Assembly (NCBI GenBank): GCA_946902875.1
Contig: OX336342.1
Location: forward strand, 11,401,523 to 11,465,522
From: Nematopogon swammerdamellus
Lineage: Eukaryota; Arthropoda; Insecta; Lepidoptera; Adelidae
Reading direction: 5' to 3'
Length of the DNA: 64,000 nucleotides
In this document: in pieces, positions 1 to 10,500 of the stretch
Layout: every line of letters starts with the position of its first letter
Numbering within the stretch: position 1 is the first letter of the stretch
Position numbers and translations under genes: made by a program
The notes under the pieces: model-generated
Database searches by the model: none
Told to the model about the DNA's origin: nothing
The model's input: only the letters and a program-made list of their open reading frames with translations

Positions 1-966
1 ATATTAAGAAAAATAGAATCCATGGAAATAATTTTATCTGAATTCACAGAAAGAAAGGAAGAAGTTCAGGCCATATGTCTTTGTGAACATTTTATGAGAG
101 AAGGAGAGGAAAAAAACTTAATTATAACAGGATATAATCTAGCCAGTCATTACTCTTGGCAAGAGTCAAATAGAGGATTCGTGTATTCTTATTCGTCAAA
201 ACATAGAGTATAGGGAGCTAAGATAGGTTAAGGAGGAAGCGTTGAAATATGTTTTTCAATGTTGTGCGGTAGAAATACAAGACTACAAAGTAGTCATTAT
301 TTGTGTGTATAGGATACCTTCATCCAATGTGGATATTTTCATCTCTAAATTAGACTCTCTGATAACAAAAAAATCGAGCAAAATTAAGAAGAAAATAATA
401 CTTTGTGGAGACTTCAATATCGATATATTAAAACCTAATTATTCAGTAAGTACACATTTTATGAACATCTTAATACAACATAATCTAAAACTTAAATTAA
501 AACTTCCTACCAGAATAACAGCAACACTCAAACATGTATTGATAATATAGCTACCAATTAAAAAAAAAAAAAATACCCTGCGAAGTTTCTTGCCGGTTCT
601 TCTTCGTGGGTGTAATCGAACCGGATAGAACAAATTGTGACAAGTTCGAGAGCAGTCTAACTGCCATATGAATGATCAATAAACAATACAATACAATACA
701 ATATAAGAGGAGGTTCAGCCAGTATACATGAATTGGGTATTTCAGATCACACAGCACAAATATTCAAATTTCCAGTTCGAACACTAGAAAACATAATTTT
801 TTGGTATATAAGAAGGAGAGATTTGTCTGAGGAAAATATAGAAAAATCCTTTATGTGTATGAATTCACTATCTTTTAATGAGATATATAGCGAAACTAAT
901 ACTGATACAGCCTATAACAATTTTGTAAAATTAGTGAAACTCTGTGCTTCCCGTATTATACATTAA
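1..966 (+). pseudogene. Non-LTR retrotransposon endonuclease domain (APE type), broken
   Basis: This is the apurinic-like endonuclease that nicks target DNA for LINE insertion. Visible pieces in order are an ICLCEHF stretch (the catalytic Glu motif region), the CGDFNIDIL motif near 400-430 (metal-binding Asp/Asn) and GISDHTAQI near 735-760 (the terminal SDH motif). Reading frames break near 210-240 and again near 530, then a 144-bp insertion separates 'IATN' from 'IRGGSASIHELGISDH'. Both sides of that insertion resume the same domain, so the break is secondary. Not translatable as one protein. Confidence 0.85.
557..700 (+). mobile_element. Short retroposed insert inside the endonuclease region
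   Basis: It begins next to a run of A near 559-572, carries 'cttcttcgtgggtgtaatcg' and ends in AATAAACAATACA followed by ATACA repeats. The host endonuclease reading resumes directly after it. It looks like a 5'-truncated 3' end of another LINE or a SINE. Family not identified. Confidence 0.6.
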
Positions 967-1024
967 AGGTTGAGGTTGTGACCTCGGACAGAGCCACCCA
1001 GTTCGGTAGCAAAAAAAAAAAAAA
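965..1024 (+). mobile_element. SINE-B tail fragment inserted in the LINE
   Basis: It contains 'cctcggacagagccaccc' and 'gttcggtagc' and then a poly-A run. The same sequence occurs in inverse orientation at 37076-37140 and, more diverged, at 46620-46660, so this is the 3' end of a dispersed family (SINE-B here). The short flanks 'attaa' and 'attag' could be a target-site duplication. Confidence 0.7.
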
Positions 1025-3234
1025 GATTAGTAGAAGAGGAAATCCTAACTGGCTAACTATAATTCTATATTTAAAACAACGCAAGTCAGTTAAAACCAAA
1101 TACAAAAACTATACTAAAATATTTAAGAAATGTATAAAAACATCACAAAGATGCACAAATAAAAAACGATTAATTAATTCTAATAATAAAACGAAAACAA
1201 CTTGGAATATAATAAAAGATAACACTGAAATAATTAATAGCAACAATGAAATGAAAGCAATAAAAGTAAATGATAAAATATACACAAACCCAACCGACTT
1301 AACAAAAGCTTTCAATGAGTTTTTTATAAATCAAGTAACTGAAAAAAGCAAACCATGCTCAAAAGCTGAAACAACTGCTAACATCACAAGAATAGTCAAC
1401 TCAATGTTTTATTGCCAACATCGCCAGACGAAATTAAGAAACTGATAATAAATCTAAGAAACACAAATGCAGTAGGTATGATGACATAAACACACAAATT
1501 ATTAAAAAAGCTGCTCATGTGCTCTGTTTTCCTCTATCTTACATCATAAATTTATCTTTTCTAAATGGAGACTTTCCAGAAAAATTAAAGAGCTCAATAG
1601 TGAAACCTCTGTACAAAAAAGGGGATGCAGATAGCATGAAAAATTATAGACCGGTAGCATTAATCCCAGTGTTTTCTAAAATATTTGAAAGGGCAATGTT
1701 TAATAGAATTAACCAATGTATTGAAAATAACGCTATACTGTGCAATGAGCAAAATGGATTCAGGAAAAACAAGTCCACTGGGGTAGCCGTATACGATCTA
1801 ATGTAGGTCCCTTCCCTCCTAATCTTACTTGGTGGTAGGGTTTAACCCGCCCGGGTTGGTACCACCGCACTGAATGAAACGTCGGTCTAAACGGCTATGT
1901 AAATAGTTTGTGTTTTCCGACCAGTTCAGTGTAGCCGGCACGATCAAAGGGGGAAGCACTGACATGGCACCTAGTTCACCCGGTGTTATGGGCTGACATC
2001 ACGGACGTTGTAGGTGATGTAGCCAACCGTGTCAGTTTCCATAAAAAAAAAAATTATAATCATAATAATGAAATGTATCACTGATAGTATGAATGAAAAA
2101 ATTCCTGTAGCAACAGTATTCATGGATATGACAAAAGCTTTTGACTTTGTATCACATGAGGTATTAATGGCCAAATTAGAAAAGTATGGCCTTCGAGGTA
2201 ATGTATATCAATGGCTCGGATCTTACTTATGCAACAGAAAACAATGCATAGAAATATCCAAATTATGTTCAAAATCAAAACAAGTAAATAAGTACAGATC
2301 CCCATATAAGTTTGTCAAGTATGGTGTGCCACAAGGAAGTATATTGGGGCCACTGTTGTTTTTACTCTATATTAATGATTTACCACTGACAGTGGAACAC
2401 CAAATGGTTTTATTCGCAGATGATAGTACTTTGATAATAAAAGGATAAAAAAAAAACGTAAAAGGATTTGAATTTGATATTAATAGGGCAATAGAAAAAA
2501 TAATTTCATGGTTAGAAAATAACAATTTAATAATAAACATCGATAAAACTAAATTTATGCAATTTTATAATATCCATGGTAAAGGTTTACCTTTAGAAAT
2601 AGAATATAAGGGGGAAAAATTAGAGGAAGTAAAATATATAAAGTTCCTTGGGGTTACCGTTGATTGTAATTGTAACTGGAAAAATCACATAGAATTGCTT
2701 GAAGGAAAAATCAGTACATTTGTGTTTGCTCTAAAACGACTAAGACAATCCTCATGTGTGAATACAGCTGTCGCGGCTTATCATGGCTACATATCTTCCA
2801 ATTTACGGTATGGATTAATATTTTGGGGTAACTCCACAAATTCACACAAAATATTTATATTACAAAAGAAGTGTATAAGAGCAATTTGTAATGTGAAGCA
2901 ATCTGATAGTTGTAAACCACTTTTTAAGGAATTTAAACTTTTAACAGTGCCTTGCCTGTACATATATGAAACTTGTGTATTTGTTAAGAAAAACCCTAAA
3001 TATTTTACAACAGCTAGTACTATACACAACTACAATACAAGAAGAAGGGGAAATCTGCTCAGTACGCTTCCTCAAACAAATTTATATATAAAGAGCATCT
3101 ATTACATGGCGACAAAAATATATAATAAGATTCCGGAGGAAATCAGCCAACTGAATCTAAAACTATTTAAAAAGAAATTATATGACTGGCTGATGAAAGA
3201 ATGTTTTTATAAAGTGGAAGATTTTTTAAAATAA
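1025..3234 (+). pseudogene. Non-LTR reverse transcriptase and C-terminal region, broken
   Basis: This is the RNA-dependent DNA polymerase of the jockey-type element. Recognisable blocks are the N-terminal finger region (VKPLYKKGD, YRPVALIPVFSKIFERA, 1600-1700), the GFRKNKST block before 1800, the catalytic block MDMTKAFDFVSHE near 2122-2160, GVPQGSILGPLLFLLYINDL near 2325-2380 and FADD near 2413-2424 (catalytic Asp pair; Phe replaces the usual Tyr). The thumb and C-terminal part (FLGVTVD, LRYGLIFWG) run to the stop at 3232-3234. A 250-bp SINE splits it at 1803, and an A-run at 2446-2456 breaks the frame just after FADD. Confidence 0.9.
1803..2052 (+). mobile_element. SINE-A copy (no tRNA head) inserted in the reverse transcriptase
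   Basis: It runs from 'gtaggtcccttccctcc' through 'gcactgaatgaaacgtcgg' and 'ggtgttatgggctgacatc' to 'gtgtcagtttccat' and poly-A. The same body occurs at least eleven more times in the window. The host reading resumes at about 2053. Confidence 0.9.
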
Positions 3235-3315
3235 TAATTATTATTGTTAATTTATATGTACTGGCCCACTTAATCAATTGTATGCATACGAAAATTTATT
3301 TTGATTTTGATTTTA

Positions 3316-4160
3316 ATTTATATTTTATTTTATTCAGCATGAGTGGTAATTAGGTACCTATTTAATAATTGTTGATTTATACATAAGTAATTGATTCAGT
3401 ATTACGCAACTCTCACGAGAGAGTAGTGTTAGTGATGTGTTGCATGCCTACCCAGGCATTTTGTAGTAGCACTCATGTACAACCCAGGCAGGCGATCAAT
3501 CTTAAAATACTCTACAAAAATTGCAATCAATGATTTGTGCCGCTCGATTGCGCGTAGGGTGTTTTAGCCGTTTGTCGGCCAATTTACGCCGTTCAACTTT
3601 TTAGCAACGTATTTCTAAGTAATAAAAAATGTGATTTTTACGTAGCTTTTTTATTGATTGAAAAAAAATCATACATAAAATTTCCTTTATAGCTATTTTT
3701 GTGTATTAAAACCCAATAATTTATAAAAAAAACTGTATGTGTAAAATATGCATTATAACCATTTCTCAGCCCCTACTGACAAAATTTCGGCCATAAAATT
3801 ACAATTTCTCGGCCGCCACAAATAATAATAATAATCGCACAAGTATTCATTGGAATAAACTTTATATCTAATAAAAAAGTTTTACACAGTATAATGACAA
3901 TTGCAGTCTCTTGTTATTTTATATAGCTTATTATCTTAACTTCATCAAGTTAGTACCCACTACTCAGGTGCCAAGGGTTTATATTTTTCTTATATTATAT
4001 TTATCAAATAAATTTAGTGGGATATCGTTGGATAGGTATTAATGCCCTCATATCCAATGATACCCCAATCGATTTATTTTAAAAATATAAAAAAAAAAAA
4101 ACAATTTTAGTTTTGGGACACTATACACCCATCACAATGCCACAGATTAATTAATAGTTA
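3316..4160. other. AT-rich intergenic sequence, no gene seen
   Basis: No recognisable coding region. A cluster of CCCAGGCA words lies near 3450-3490. Both strands are rich in stops. Confidence 0.6.
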
Positions 4161-4169
4161 TTTCGTAAC

Positions 4170-4440
4170 AGATTAATCACTCCATAGAAAAAGTTCCATA
4201 CCTTCGGTTTTAACAGGCTACTGCTTCACGTCCGCAATCGCTGCGTGCGAAAATGTACCTAAACGATCGAGTGTAAAGTGCATTATTGCTTTGCAGCTGC
4301 GCGCGTTAGCGTGGGCGAGCGTGTAGGTATGTTTCGCGCGGCTGACGAATTTTTACTGAATTAGACCGCCGGCGGCCCACCGGGCGGTAGGTAGTTAGCG
4401 CGCGCAAGTACATAGAGTGCGTGAGGCCTGACAATGCTTA
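4170..4440 (-). repeat. Dispersed repeat G, inverted partner of 42340-42575
   Basis: The sequence is closely matched in reverse complement at 42340-42575. Shared landmarks are 'ctactgcttcacgtc', 'gatcgagtgtaaagtg', 'gctttgcagctgcgcgc' and 'gcgcaagtacatagagtg'. No coding potential recognised. Family name unknown. Confidence 0.8.
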
Positions 4441-4625
4441 TAATTTTCGGCACATCTAAATAATTTTTACTATACAAAAATTTTCTTTTCAGAATAATTT
4501 TTAAATACGTTTTTGATAGAAAAATACGTGTCTGTGACATCCAGACAGACAGACACAGAGACACCGAGCGATTTCATTAGGGTCCCTTTTTGCAATTTTT
4601 GCGACGGAACCCTAAAAATACATAT
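4441..4625. repeat. Fragment of a lepidopteran-type dispersed repeat
   Basis: It holds a CAGA-rich stretch near 4542-4560 and ends in 'gacggaaccctaaaaa', an ending shared with the element called repeat E in this annotation. Confidence 0.5.
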
Positions 4626-4695
4626 ATGTACCTTTCTACATATAAACACCATCTAGGTACAAGGTTTTCAGACAGACAAACAATCCAACATTATT

Positions 4696-4896
4696 AAGTT
4701 GTGGTTGAAAACTAGAAACTTCATTGCCGTTTTGTTGGCCACGTGGCCGAAGGATGGGTAAATAATATGCTTGTTGTCGGCCTATGTACCTACGGTCTTG
4801 GTCGAAAACTAGACACTTCATTGCTGTTTGTTGGCCACGTGGCCGAAGGATGGGTAAATAATATATTTGTTGTCGGCCTATGTACCTACTACGGTC
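4696..4896. repeat. Two-copy tandem repeat, unit about 100 bp
   Basis: The block with 'ggccacgtggccgaaggatg' and 'gttgtcggcctatgtacc' occurs twice in succession with few differences. Each unit contains the palindrome GGCCACGTGGCC. Confidence 0.8.
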
Positions 4897-5221
4897 TTGG
4901 CCGAAAATAGAACGATTTTCTACTTTTCTAATATAGAAAAGTGGCCGAAAATAGGCAGGTTATTAATTGATTCTCAGCCACTTCTCTGTCCAGGATTTTT
5001 TTTCTGACCAAAACGCTGTGCAAAGACAATTTCGTAGCCGAGAAATGGATAAAAGGTAAACTAAAAGTACTAGAGTAAAAGAGAAGAACATAACATATCC
5101 ATGGCTATATTACGTAGACAGTCATCCTCTTTGGGTTGTTAAAAAATAACTGGTGGTCCCTACAGACTTACGCATTACGTTCTCTACTTTTATTGACTGC
5201 TCTGTGCTGTGACTCAACTCG

Positions 5222-5381
5222 ACTACGGCGGACGGCGGCGGCGGCGCGGCGCGATGCCGGCGCCCGGCCCGTGTGTGTCGTCGGCTCGCGGCGCGGCGTC
5301 AGCGTCGCGCCGCGCGCCGGGCGAGGCGCGGGGAGCCGCGCGGTTCGAGAAGGGTAGTGGAGAAGAAGGGAGGTAAAGCAG
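5222..5381 (+). other. CpG-rich island with a possible first coding exon
   Basis: A sharply GC-rich patch (5222-5345) sits in AT-rich surroundings. On the plus strand an ATG at 5254 opens a 40-codon frame that ends at a TAA whose bases form part of GGGAG|GTAAAG near 5371, a plausible splice donor. The frame could therefore be a first exon, but its product (Ala/Arg/Gly-rich) resembles nothing I know and GC-rich DNA is naturally poor in stops. It could equally be a CpG-rich fragment with no coding role. Confidence 0.25.
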
Positions 5382-5867
5382 GCGGAGCTTCTTGCATTGA
5401 AATCACCTTAAGTTGTACTGACATAATTCGTGTAGAATCACCTTTCATAAAAAAGTTAAGTATGTATGAATTTGTTATGAAATGTACGACATTTTGGTGG
5501 TTAGAAAATTTTAGTGGATAGAGATAGTCAAAGTGTGTGTACTTCTAATATAGAAGTTCTTATTATTATGCCAAAATTACTTAACTTGCATTCCATATTC
5601 AAATTGATGTAAGTAAACATTATGTTATTTATTCACGTACCAGGAATAATATTTGTTCCATACGCTCATATTTATACGCTACGCCGACTCCGCTAATAAA
5701 CAGACGCACAGAAATACCTTCAATGTACAAATAACATTGAGATACGAGCACAGTTTGCTATTTTACCTTATAAGTAAGTTGCTATCATAAAGTTTAATAT
5801 TTAGTTCGACTAAATGATTAAACGTTATAACAATCTGATTAGATCAATTGTACACCGTATAGCCGAT
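5382..5867. other. Intergenic sequence, nothing recognised
   Basis: AT-rich sequence between the CpG island and the 28-bp satellite. No convincing reading frame or repeat seen. Confidence 0.5.
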
Positions 5868-7700
5868 CATAGAGGTGCTACGAAAGATAGTCAAACGTAT
5901 AGGTCCTACGCCAGAAAGTTGAACGTAGTGGTGATACGCCAGATAGTCGAACGGAGAGTTGCTACGACATATAGTAGAACGTAGAGGTGCTACGTCAGAT
6001 AGTGAAAGTAGAGGTGCTACGCCAGTTAGTCGAACGAAGAGGTGCTGCGCCAGTTAGTCGAACGTAGAGGTGCTACGCCAGTTAGTCGAACGTAGAGGTG
6101 CTGCCCCACAGTTAGTTGAGCGTAGAGGTGCTACTCTAGTTAGTTGAGCATAGAGGTGCTACGCCAGTTAGTCGAAAGTAGAGGTGCTGCTCCACAGTTA
6201 GTTGAGCATACAGGGGGTTCCCCAGTTAGTCGAACGTAGAGGTGCTACGCCAGTTAGTCGAACGTAGAGGTGTTGCCCCACAGTTAGTTGAGCTGCTACT
6301 CTAGTTAGTTAAGCATAGAGGTGCTACGCCAGTTAGTCGAACGTAGAGGTGCTGCTCCACAGTTCGTTGAGCATAAAGGGGGTTCCCCAGTTAGTCGAAC
6401 GTAGAAGTGCTAAGCCAGTTAGTCGAACGTAGAGGTGCTATGCCAGTTAGTCGAACGTATAAGTGCTGCCCCACAGTTAGTTGAGCGTAGAGGTGCTACT
6501 CTAGTTAGTTGAGCATAGAGGTGCTACGTCAGTTAGTCGAAAGCAGAAGTGCTGCTCCACAGTTAGTTGAGCATACAGGGGTGTCCCCAGTTAGTCGAAC
6601 GTAGAGGTGCTACGCTAGTTAGTCGAACGTAGAGGTGCTACGCCAGTCAGTTGAACATAGAGGTGCTACGCCAGTTAGTCGAACGTAGAGGTGCTACGCC
6701 AGTTAGTCGAACGTAGAGATGCTACACCAGTTAGTTGAACGTAGAGGTGCTACGCCAGTTAGTCGAACGTAGAGGTGCTACACCAGTTAGTCGAACATAA
6801 AGGTGCTACGCCAGTTTGTCGAACGTATAATTCCTACGCCAGTTAGTCGAACGTAGAAGTGCTGCTTCACAGTTAGTCGAGGGTAGAGGTGCTACGCCAG
6901 TTAGTCAAACGTATCGGTGCTACGCCAGTTAGTTGAACGTAGAGGTGCTACGCCAATTAGTCGAACGTAGAGGTACTGCGCCAGTTAGTCGAACGTAGAG
7001 GTGCTACGCCAGTTAGTCGAACGTAGAGGTGCTACACCAGTTAGTCGAACATAGAGGTGCTACGGCAGTTAGTCGAACGGATAATTCCTACGCCAGTTAG
7101 TCGAACGTAGAAGTGCTGCTCCACAGTTAGTCGAGGGTAGAGGTGCTACGCCAGTTAGTCAAACGTATCGGTGCTACGCCAGTTAGTTGAACGTAGAGGT
7201 GCTACGCCAGTTAGTCGAACGTAGAGGTACTGCGCCAGTTAGTCGAACGTAGAGGTGCTACGCCAGTTAGTCGAACGTAGAGGTGCTACACCAGGTTAGT
7301 CGAATACAGAGGTGCTACGTTAGTTAGTCGAACGTAGAATTCCTACGCCAGTTAGTCGAACGTAGAAGTGCTGGCCCACAGTTAGTTGAGCGTAGAGGTG
7401 ATATCAGTTAGTAGAACGTAGAGGTGCTACGCCAGTTAGTCGAAAGTAGAGGTGCTACGCCAGTTAGTCGAACGTAGAATTGCTACGCCAGTTAGTCGAA
7501 CGTAGAAGTGCTGGCCCACAGTTAGTTGAGCGTAGAGGTGATATCAGTTAGTAGAACGTAGAGGTGCTACGCCAGTTAGTCGAAAGTAGAGGTGCTACGC
7601 CAGTTAGTCGAACGTAGAATTGCTACGCCAGTTAGTCGAACGTAGAAGTGCTGGCGCACAGTTAGTTGAGCGTAGAGGTGATATCAGTTAGTCGAACGTG
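5868..7700. repeat. 28-bp satellite array, about 64 copies
   Basis: The monomer reads approximately 'cagttagtcgaacgtagagg' plus 'tgctacgc' (28 bp) and repeats for 1.83 kb with point variants and small indels. Near the 3' end a five-monomer block of exactly 140 bp recurs: the variant 'cgtagaagtgctgg' starts at 7361, 7501 and 7641. The array stops at 'gtcgaacgtgcg' before a run of about 23 A. No reading frame persists. Confidence 0.95.
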
Positions 7701-8214
7701 CGAAAAAAAAAAAAAAAAAAAAAAAATGCATAATATTAAGATTTTAAAGTATTATATCGTTGATGAATTAATATAATTTGGGTTGGCTTTAAATGTTGTT
7801 CTTTACACGCTGTTAAAACAACGAATGAACGAGCTTGTTTCTAAATCCTTTTGTCATCATCTTCATTCTTGTCATCACCTTCTCATATTAAGGAAGTTAT
7901 ATTTAGGGTTTTTTTTTGAGAATTTTCTGCAAAGGCGTTTTATTAAAATAAATGTCAGTAAAGATTGTTTCCTACAACGCATTGAACATAAACTATCTGT
8001 TTACGTGTCTGATAATATTTACGGAACCTGCTTTTTCCAAAATGTGCTCGAGAGAAAAACTGATTCAATATCCAGTTTTGAACAGAACAGCCAAGCTTGG
8101 AAACGGCCAAGATTCTAAAGTGAACGATGTGTTTGAGTTTTAACATCGATCGCAGCGATATTACAGTGCACGTCTAAACAGATTAGGCAGCGTTTTTGAG
8201 CCGTATTCGGTAGC
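7701..8214. other. Unassigned sequence after the satellite, with a long A run
   Basis: A poly-A tract lies at about 7702-7725. Plus-strand codons are open from 7783 to 8118 (111 codons, no ATG at the listed start), but the product is not recognised and has no domain I can see. It may be a retroelement remnant or chance. Confidence 0.35.
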
Positions 8215-8460
8215 GTGTTTTTTTTTTATTGGAAACTGACACGGTTGGCTTCATCACCTACTACATCCTGATACATGTCACCTACTACATGTGATGTCAG
8301 CCCCTAACACCTTGGTGAACTAGTGCTTCCCTTCTGTCGTACTACACTGAACTGGACGGAAAACACGAACTATTTACATAGCCGTTTCGACCGACCTTTC
8401 AAACCTTTTAAACACTACCACCTAGTAAGATAAGTAGGGAAGGGACCTACAGTTTACGTG
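8215..8460 (-). mobile_element. SINE-A copy, minus strand
   Basis: In reverse complement it shows the SINE-A body and tail (poly-T at 8217-8228, then 'ctgacacggttggc' and 'gatgtcagcccctaacacc'). The 'catcacctactacat' block is partly duplicated. It faces the plus-strand copy at 8591-8950. Confidence 0.85.
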
Positions 8461-8590
8461 GTTTAGCAATCTGCTGACATGACACCTCACTGAGCGTGGT
8501 TTGGCGAGGTGAGATGGATGTTGTGGTATTGACTGCACCATTGAGTCCGACCACCTATGTTAGTTCTCAGAAAATAAAGGTACATGTTAG

Positions 8591-8950
8591 TCTCGGTAGC
8601 TCAGGGTTGCGGTCGCTCGACTGTTATTAAGCAACTCTGAGCACGGTCAGTACTTGGATGGGTGACCACTCCACCGTTGGAGGCTGACCGAGGTTCGGAT
8701 TCCACGTAAACTGTAGGCCCCTTCCCTTCTTACCTCACTAGGTGGTAAGGTTTGTCTAGCCCGGGTTGATACCGCCGTACTGAATGAAACGTCGGTCGAA
8801 ACGGCTATGTAGGTAAATAGTTCGTGTTTTCCGTCCAGTTCAGTGTAGCCAAAATGAAATGAAGGGAAGCACTGACATGGCACCCGGTGTTATGGGCTGA
8901 CATCACGGATGTTGTAAGTGATGTAGCCAACCGTGTCAGTTTTAATTAAA
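8591..8950 (+). mobile_element. SINE-A copy with complete composite tRNA/5S head
   Basis: The head has a tRNA-like A box (TCGGTAGCTCAG, 8593-8604), then a 5S-rRNA-like segment (attaagcaac to cttggatgggtgacc, about 8626-8667), then a tRNA-like B box (GAGGTTCGGATTCC, about 8690-8703). The shared SINE-A body and tail follow, ending in poly-A at about 8948. Internal RNA polymerase III promotion is expected from these boxes. Confidence 0.88.
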
Positions 8951-9000
8951 AAAAAAACTACGAAAAACTAAACAAATAAAAAATAACAATTCAGGACAGG

Positions 9001-9250
9001 CCTTTGTGGATACATGTTTGTTCAAAGCATCCGGCTTAGACCCGAGTGTTTGCAGCGATGCGGTGGCGGCTCGTGAGCATTGAACTGTGGCGGTCGGCCC
9101 GCAACGGATGTGTTTTGTAAGACCCATGAGACAGTAGATGTATGTATGCTGTAAAACCCGACCTGACACACTCACTGGCTCGTTGTGAAACCGCCACAAA
9201 CGGATGCAATAAATAGTTGTTTATTGCATCCGAATCCATAAAAAAAAATC
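9001..9250. other. Unassigned repeat-like segment with a perfect hairpin at its end
   Basis: 9201-9213 (CGGATGCAATAAA) pairs perfectly with 9220-9232 across a 6-nt loop. A short A-run follows at about 9240-9247, so this may be the 3' end of a retroposed element. No coding region recognised. Confidence 0.4.
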
Positions 9251-10015
9251 TATCCGAACACTATTGTGGTAAGTTTCTGCACCTGTCTTATGCACCTGTC
9301 TTATCTTGACTACTAATATATTTTGCGAATGTCACACACATTATCTTAGGTTGGATTGGATTTGAATTTAAATGGAAAAGTTTAAATTTTCTGGGACAAA
9401 TTTAATTGACCTGTTTCGGAAAATCCGAAAGCATTGAATGCTCAATTGTTTTCAGAACCGATAGGAAAATCGAACATTATTATAAAAGAAAGGAAATAAA
9501 AGGCTGACCCGCAATCCAACACTGAACAGAGTCGTCAGAGAATGGGCTACAAAAGCCGAATGTTCGACCTTCATTATTCACCTGCTTTTTACTTCCTGTC
9601 CCGTTCGTTTCCCGGCGCACTTCACAAACCCGGTTGGCGAATTACCGCCGACTAAAATGTCCCGCCGCCGTCGATTTGCGTCAATCACTAAAATGAAAAT
9701 CGACGGTGCGGTAATCGAATAGAACAGATTGTAGGCGCACTACATATTTAGACGTTCTAGATCGTGTTCACCGTTGTAACGACTTTCGTGACTAAATTGT
9801 AAATTGTAATATCAACTATTATGTAATTAACAATTATTATGTAATGGATGATTGTATCAAACTGGATGTCTGCACATGATACTTTATAATATGAGCCACA
9901 ATCATTGTTGTTTTATTTGTTTTAATAGCATAATACACTAACTTTTGCCCGCGGATTGGCTCGCATGGCCTATGTCAATATTGAAGGTCCATTCTAAATG
10001 TTTGTCAAAGATTTG
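9251..10015. other. Intergenic sequence, nothing recognised
   Basis: Mixed-composition sequence, with a moderately GC-rich patch near 9600-9690. No supported gene, RNA or repeat. Confidence 0.5.
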
Positions 10016-10398
10016 ATAGCCTCGATAGCTCAGTGGTGCAGACAGTCTACTATCGCTATTGATTGTTAAGCAACGCTGGGCCGGTCAGTACTTGGATGGG
10101 TGACTGCTCGACCGTTGGAGGCTAACCGTGGTTCGGATTCCACGTAAAACTGTAGAGCCCTTCCATTCTTACCTTACAAGGCGGTAGGGTTCAACCCGCC
10201 CGGGTCGGTACTACCGCACTGAATGAAAGGTCGGTCGAAACGGCTATGTAAATAGTTCGTGTTTTCCGTCCATTTCTGTGTAGCCGGCACGACCAAAGGG
10301 GATGCACTGAGATTGCACCTAATTCAAAAGGTGTTATAGGCTGACATCACGGATGTTGTAGGACATGTAGCCAACCGTGTCAGTTTAAAAAAAAAATA
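10016..10398 (+). mobile_element. SINE-A copy with composite tRNA/5S head
   Basis: This is the clearest head in the window: A box TAGCTCAGTGGTGC near 10026, 5S-like segment 'gttaagcaacgctggg' to 'cttggatgggtgac' at about 10074-10104, and B box GTGGTTCGGATTCC near 10128-10141. Body and tail match the other copies and end in poly-A at about 10387-10396. Confidence 0.9.
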
Positions 10399-10500
10399 TA
10401 TGTATATACGTGTAGATTGTCAAGCTCTTATGCCGTTGAATGAAATACGTTACCTAGTTTTGCAAAAGTTGTCCAGATTGCTTTCTATCTTTATATTATA

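Larger units (their letters stand above)
1..3315 (+). mobile_element. Jockey-type non-LTR retrotransposon, truncated by the window edge and interrupted by three insertions
   Basis: Endonuclease, reverse transcriptase and a C-terminal region follow each other on the plus strand in the order usual for jockey/CR1-type elements. The 3' end is a short run of TTTTGA-like units near 3297-3315, as many LINE tails have. The 5' end is outside the window. Frameshifts and three inserted short elements (557-700, 965-1024, 1803-2052) make it non-functional. The exact clade (jockey against CR1) is not certain from reading alone. Confidence 0.88.

Noticed and set aside
5868..7700. CRISPR-like array
   Set aside because: The repeats are contiguous 28-bp monomers without unique spacers, in a eukaryotic genome; this is a satellite.
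8593..8703. Possible tRNA gene or 5S rRNA gene
   Set aside because: A and B boxes and 5S-like words are present, but there is no cloverleaf with matched acceptor stem, and the same head-body-tail recurs elsewhere with poly-A, so it is a SINE head.
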